From Lophium mytilinum (taxonomy: Eukaryota; Ascomycota; Dothideomycetes; Mytilinidiales; Mytilinidiaceae), in contig MU004185.1 in the NCBI GenBank assembly GCA_010093605.1, positions 1,013,334-1,077,333 of the forward strand: a stretch of DNA of 64,000 bases. The letters are read 5' to 3'. The notes below the pieces were generated by a model. It had not been told where the DNA came from, did not search any database, and saw only the letters and a list, made by a program, of their open reading frames with translations. Below, in pieces: positions 59,891-64,000 of this stretch. Within the stretch, counting starts at the first letter, position 1, and each line of letters opens with the position of its first letter. The translations under genes were made by a program, and so were the position numbers.

Positions 59891-61732
59891 AGGGGGATCA
59901 AAGCATACACCGCAATGGTTGATGCGGAGTTGGGGGATCAAACCCATTTTTCGACGTTCATATGGGTCTGATCAACTCGATGCCGTATTCATTTCGATGG
60001 TGCTGTGTCTCGGTCCTTCTCTGCAGATTCAAAGGCTCTGGCCTGGAATGGAGGTGGAAGTGGAGGTGGAAAAGGATTTGGAGGAGGATGGGGGATCAAG
60101 CAATGACCTGGAATGTCTAATGTTGGGTTAGAGGTTCAAATCCGCTGTTCGGCCTTGACATAAGGGTCTGGTCAACTTTGGAGAAGGATTCCGATTATGG
60201 CGCTGTGTCTTGGTCTGTCTCTGCAAAAGAAAGAACTCTGACTTGGTTTGGAGGTGGAGGTGGAAGAGGGTTTGGAGACGTGTGGATCAAAGGAAGAGAA
60301 AACTCTACTGCATGGGGAGTTTGGGGATCAAACCATTAGGATGACCATCCGATGAATCCTGTCAACATCGTCATCATCAATGCGGGGCTATGGCGCTGTG
60401 TCTCGGTCCTTCCCTGTAACACAGTAACGTATCTACCACGAATGGAGATATAGGTGGATCTGGAGAAGGATTTGGAGGAGGTTGGGGGATCAAAACATAC
60501 ATAATGCATCACCATGGGGAGTTCGGAGATCAGATCACTATGGTATCCGAGAGAAATGAGTTTTGTCAACACCGTCATCATCAATTCTGGGACATGGCTA
60601 TGTCTTGGTCCTCTTCTTCAAAACCTGCATATCCAAGGCGAAATGGAGGTGGAAGGGGGAAGTGGAAGTAGAGGCGGAGGAGGACGGGGCTTCAAAACGC
60701 AGACAAGAGGATATTATGGGGATTTAGGGAATCAAATCGGTGTGGGAAGAAGAGTATGAGTCTTGTCAAGATCTCCCGCAAAGCTTTCGATGGCGCTGTG
60801 TCTCGGGTCCTCGTCTGCAAAAACAAAATGCTATCGAAATGGCATGGAGGTGGAGGTGATTTTGGAGAAAGACTTCCAGGAGGATGGGGGATCAAAACAT
60901 TCCAGTTATACAGCTGATGAGTCCTGTCGACCTTTCTCTGGACTGATTTCCATGGCGCTGTGTCTCGGTCTCCATTTCCAAAACCGTCGCCAGAACTACG
61001 ATATGGCTGTGGGAAGCGGCTTTGGGAGACGATGGGCGCCTAGAACAACGGCAGAAACAGCCGCATAGGGAGGTGCGGTATCAAACGTACCTAGATTCCA
61101 GCCCATGAGTCTCGTTAACAGCGGTTTCAGCTCACACCGACGGCGCTGGGTCTCAGTTCTCGTGTCCAAAAATGCTACTGTAAACTTTCTGATGGGAGTA
61201 GAAGGTGGCTTTGGAGGACGATGGGAGTCAACCGCCCGGGAAAAGCGTTTGTATGGGGAGATGGAAGATCAAGTCAGAAATCCTTTCGGTTGCATGAGTC
61301 GTGTCAAGAAGTGCATTTCGACTTCGAAATGGCGCTGTCTTGGTCCTCGTCTGCAAAACAACGAGATACTACATCCGATGGGTGTGGGAGTTGGTGTTTG
61401 GAGGGCGATAAAAAGTCCAAATCAAGGGCAATACGGAGAAGATAGCCTTCGTATGGGGAAGATGGCGATCAAACCAGTCATGATACTCAATCTATGAGTC
61501 GTGTCAAATTACGATTAAACACCTTGTAATGCCGCTGTGTCTCGGTCCTCGTGTTCACAATCGCTAGCTGAGCGAGTCTATGGGGGATCGGAGTGGGGTT
61601 GGAAGACGGAGCGTTATTCAAACTCCTTCCATCTCGTTCTTAAATGGAGTGTGGCGGAGAGTCCTGGTTGAAAGAAGGAAGGGGGTTTATTAGTGTGTAC
61701 AAGGAACTAGGAGGCGGTCGAAGCCATGCGGC

Positions 61733-61815
61733 TGCATACTCACCCTGAGTTCTTCTATCCTTTGGGATAGAGCTTTCAGCGCAATGCTCTAGAACTCTTC
61801 TGTTCATCATAGGAG
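61733..61815 (+). repeat. TATA-type repeat unit b (degenerate core)
   Basis: ATACTCACCCTGAGTTCTTC, then a decayed GGGATAGAGCTTTC core at about 61769 and GAACTCTTCTGTTCATC downstream. Confidence 0.6.
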
Positions 61816-62769
61816 GGAGGAGGACGGAGGATTGAAATAGAGTACTCTGATTCAGTAATGTGCGTCGTCGGAACTCTCGGGTGGCGAATCCGATGGTGCT
61901 GTAGCTCCGTCCTCGTGTTCCAGCGCTGCATGGAAAAATGGCCTATGTGGAGGTGAAGTTGGAGGACTGACATATTCACACCCATCCCACCCCAAGACTT
62001 ATGGTGCGGAGCTCGAAGTTGGAGAACAGAGAAAGGAGAATAAAATGAGTATGCAAAGGATGCCGTGCGCACAGGATGTATCGCGCCTCGAAGCTTGGTA
62101 AATGGCCCGACTTTGGTTTATCTTCTGAGACATGAGAGCTCTGTAGCAACAGTTGTAAGCTTTCTTTCTCATGGGAAAGCAGAATTGAAGGAAAACCAGT
62201 TTTAAATGGGCAGATGGCAGCTGCATGGCTGCACTGTCAAAGCAAGGCCAAAATCCGGGCATGGCTCTGGAGGTGGGATTTTGTGTTCAAATAGGATCTT
62301 GCAAGAAAATTATGTGGAGGTAGAGGTGAGATCAACAACCTCAGCTGAAGAATACGATGGTGCGAGCAGTGTGCAGCATCGTAAACAAAAAGGAGTGGTT
62401 CATTATGTGAGCTGTAACGCGCAGACTCGTGCGGACTCATGGAAGCTTTCTGGGGAGAAAAGCCAAGAGTTTGATATCTGTTATGGTATTCTTCCTCGGG
62501 GGAACCTCTTCGGTTGGCGTGTCAAAAACCTCTACGTCTTTGCCGAATGGGTGCGTTGTCAAATATGAGATGGAAGTCTAGAATGGATCTGTGGTCTGGT
62601 TGGCGTGTTCAACACAAAGATGGGAAACGTGATATGTAGAGCTGGGGGAATGAAGTCTGGTGCCGAGAGCAAAGCATGGTGGAGAGGGAGGAAGAAGAGG
62701 AGCAAATGTGATTGGCAACGACTTGTTTCGTGAGTGCTTAGGGGAGCAAAGAACACGAGAGCTATCACA

Positions 62770-62880
62770 CGCCAAAGCTCGCTGACTCGCCCGATATGTA
62801 CCTATCTTCTTAGATATGAAAGATCTTCGTCGGTGGCTGGACTTCTCTTTTCATGGGAAGAAGAGAGGCTGGATGGGTGG
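62770..62880 (+). repeat. TATA-type repeat unit d (decayed core)
   Basis: The upstream pyrimidine block is followed by AGATATGAAAGATC at 62812-62825, then GGCTGGACTTCTCTTTTCAT at about 62835. A further decayed unit can be traced at about 62107-62190. Confidence 0.6.
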
Positions 62881-63119
62881 CATCAAAATAGCTCGAATAC
62901 GAACATGATGGGGAGAACTTCGAAACCAACATGCTCAAGCTAAAGATGCATGGCTCTGATCTCAGTCGTGGTCTTCAAACAAAATTGCGTTGACGTCGAA
63001 TGTGGAGAGAAGGGGGAGGATCAACAAACACTAAGTTATAGGGAAATAATGGTGGAGTGGTGATGACATCTACATTAACTACGGAGCTGAAGAGGCAGTA
63101 CGTGAGAAGTCACGAGCTG

Positions 63120-63220
63120 ATGGTTGCTTACTCACCTAACTTCCGTTCATCTTCTGAGTACAAAAGCTCTTACACCGCAGCTGGACTTCTGTCTTCAGTG
63201 CCAAAGAGGGAAGTGGGAGT
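63120..63220 (+). repeat. TATA-type repeat unit e
   Basis: GGTTGCTTACTCACCTAAC, then GAGTACAAAAGCTC with the core at 63159, then GCTGGACTTCTGTCTTCA. Confidence 0.7.
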
Positions 63221-63499
63221 TCGAAAAGATGTGACGAAGTCAGTCCATGGGAGGGGCTTTAAAACCACTCCCACGGAGAATACGATGGCTTGGTTGCTGT
63301 GTTCAAAGACCATATGGACACGACCTGATGCGGAGGGGAAGAGCGGAGAATCAACAACATTCACCATGACAGATTTATGGGCCGAAGACTATGACAGGAA
63401 CCTTTAGCGGCCATGGCGAGCTATATCATGGTTGAGAAAAAGCAGAGAATCATGGGAGCCGGGATCTTTGAAGGACTATTCTAGGGTACGTAGGGCATC

Positions 63500-63605
63500 G
63501 AGTCTGCTTACTTACTCTCCAATTCTCCATCCTCCAAGGTATAAAAGCTTCAAACTGCTCTCCGCTCCCTGAACCCTCTCTTCCTTCATGGGAAGAGACA
63601 ATGAA
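63500..63605 (+). repeat. TATA-bearing repeat unit f
   Basis: GTCTGCTTACTTACTCTCC, a perfect TATAAAA at 63540-63546, then CTCTTCCTTCATGGGAAGAG. CATGGCTCTGTGTGG follows at about 63666. Confidence 0.8.
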
Positions 63606-63817
63606 GGATAGAAAATTCTCTTCACCGCCTCCATGGATCTTGCTTAGACAGTGTCCGCAAGCATGCCATGGCTCTGTGTGGTGTATCAACAAGTCTTGGG
63701 GGGCGGAGACATGGCGCGGCGAAAATCGAGACGAGTGTAAGTGGTGATGACGAGCGGCAAGATACACAACAGCAGAGAAGTGTGAGGTTAGTAACTGAAG
63801 CACGTGAAGTATCACGC

Positions 63818-63925
63818 GTCTGCTTACTCATCTTCCCTTTTCCTTTCCCCCGGCGGTATAAAAGCTGCCTCGCCTACATCCTAGACTTCTTTCTTTCCTC
63901 ATGGGAATGGGGAAAGGGTTTCGAA
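63818..63925 (+). repeat. TATA-bearing repeat unit g
   Basis: GTCTGCTTACTCATCTTCCC, a perfect TATAAAA at 63857-63863, then TAGACTTCTTTCTTTCCTCA. The ATGGCTCTGGCTCGGTC block follows at the window edge. Confidence 0.8.
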
Positions 63926-64000
63926 TGGATATGAGGTCATGATTGATGTGGCCTGTGGAAAATTCGAACCGTACCAAACAATGGCTCTGGCTCGGTCGCT

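Larger units (their letters stand above)
59741..64000 (+). repeat. Degenerate repeat array running off the right edge
   Basis: Two interlocked kinds of unit are visible. In 59930-61620 the block ATGGCGCTGTGTCTCGGTCC begins near 60002, 60202, 60395, 60597, 60795, 60957, 61145, 61334 and 61534 (spacings 162-202, mostly 188-202). Each is followed by GGAGGTGGAGGTGGA-like and GATGGGGGATCAAAAC stretches. From about 61730 to the end, units of about 320-380 bases carry a TATA-like core preceded by CTGCTTACTCAC and followed by GGACTTCTTTCTTCATGGGA, then a decayed ATGGCTCTG block 95-130 bases further on. One TATA unit also precedes the first zone (59830). Short frames reading MALCLGP..MEVEV.. arise from the units. 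No known family is recognised. Confidence 0.85.

Noticed and set aside
60133-60143. tRNA B-box-like GGTTCAAATCC
   Set aside because: No cloverleaf or A-box at the right distance can be formed, and neighbouring units have GGATCAAA instead. A tRNA-derived SINE origin stays a weak possibility.
60911-60940. Hammerhead-ribozyme-like CTGATGA in a repeat unit
   Set aside because: The GAAAC half of the core and the matching stems are missing, and other units do not keep CTGATGA.

Overview
The window is nuclear DNA from a filamentous ascomycete (Pezizomycotina). The evidence is dense genes broken by short (about 50-65 nt) GT-AG introns with CTAAC/CTGAC-like branch sites, a Zn2Cys6 regulator with a fungal middle homology region, an eTPP riboswitch ahead of a THI5/NMT1 gene, fungal-only families (DUF6594, GT34, PMT4) and relics that look RIP-mutated. 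The class cannot be fixed from the sequence alone. Gene models below were built by joining open frames across splice sites that restore family motifs.

Region 1 (1-20.4 kb) is a compact, mostly divergent set of nine catabolism-type genes. In order they are a Baeyer-Villiger/FMO-type monooxygenase (5' end outside the window), a sugar-porter MFS transporter, a short-chain dehydrogenase, an AtuA-like (DUF1446) protein, an aldehyde dehydrogenase, a zinc alcohol dehydrogenase, a Zn2Cys6 regulator, an acetoacetyl-CoA-synthetase-type ligase and a microsomal P450. There is no PKS, NRPS, terpene synthase or prenyltransferase, so the set looks like a degradation cluster: uptake, hydroxylation, oxidation to acid, CoA activation and carbon-skeleton cleavage. 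The substrate is unknown. This is the best candidate for an undescribed system.

Region 2 (20.4-31.3 kb) is a looser accessory stretch. It holds an unknown protein, two DUF6594 membrane proteins either side of a GT34 glycosyltransferase and a riboswitch-controlled HMP-P synthase, an unknown small membrane protein and dispersed repeats.

Region 3 (31.9-55.1 kb) is core genome: RPT1, CCT4, VPS33, histidyl-tRNA synthetase, an alcohol acetyltransferase-like gene, SDH1, RPL3, PP2A-B, a UDP-GlcNAc transporter of the YEA4 type and PMT4. A 179-bp tandem repeat sits at 42.2-42.9 kb, with relatives at 25.4 and 31.8 kb.

Region 4 (55.1-64 kb) is gene-poor. It has a TA-rich relic, a kinase-like (APH) gene, a possible very small Cys-rich gene, and a degenerate repeat array of more than 4 kb running off the right edge. 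The array combines a ~195-bp unit with ~350-bp units that each carry a TATA-like core.

Many long exons, on both strands, switch from C-ending to G-ending codons along their length.
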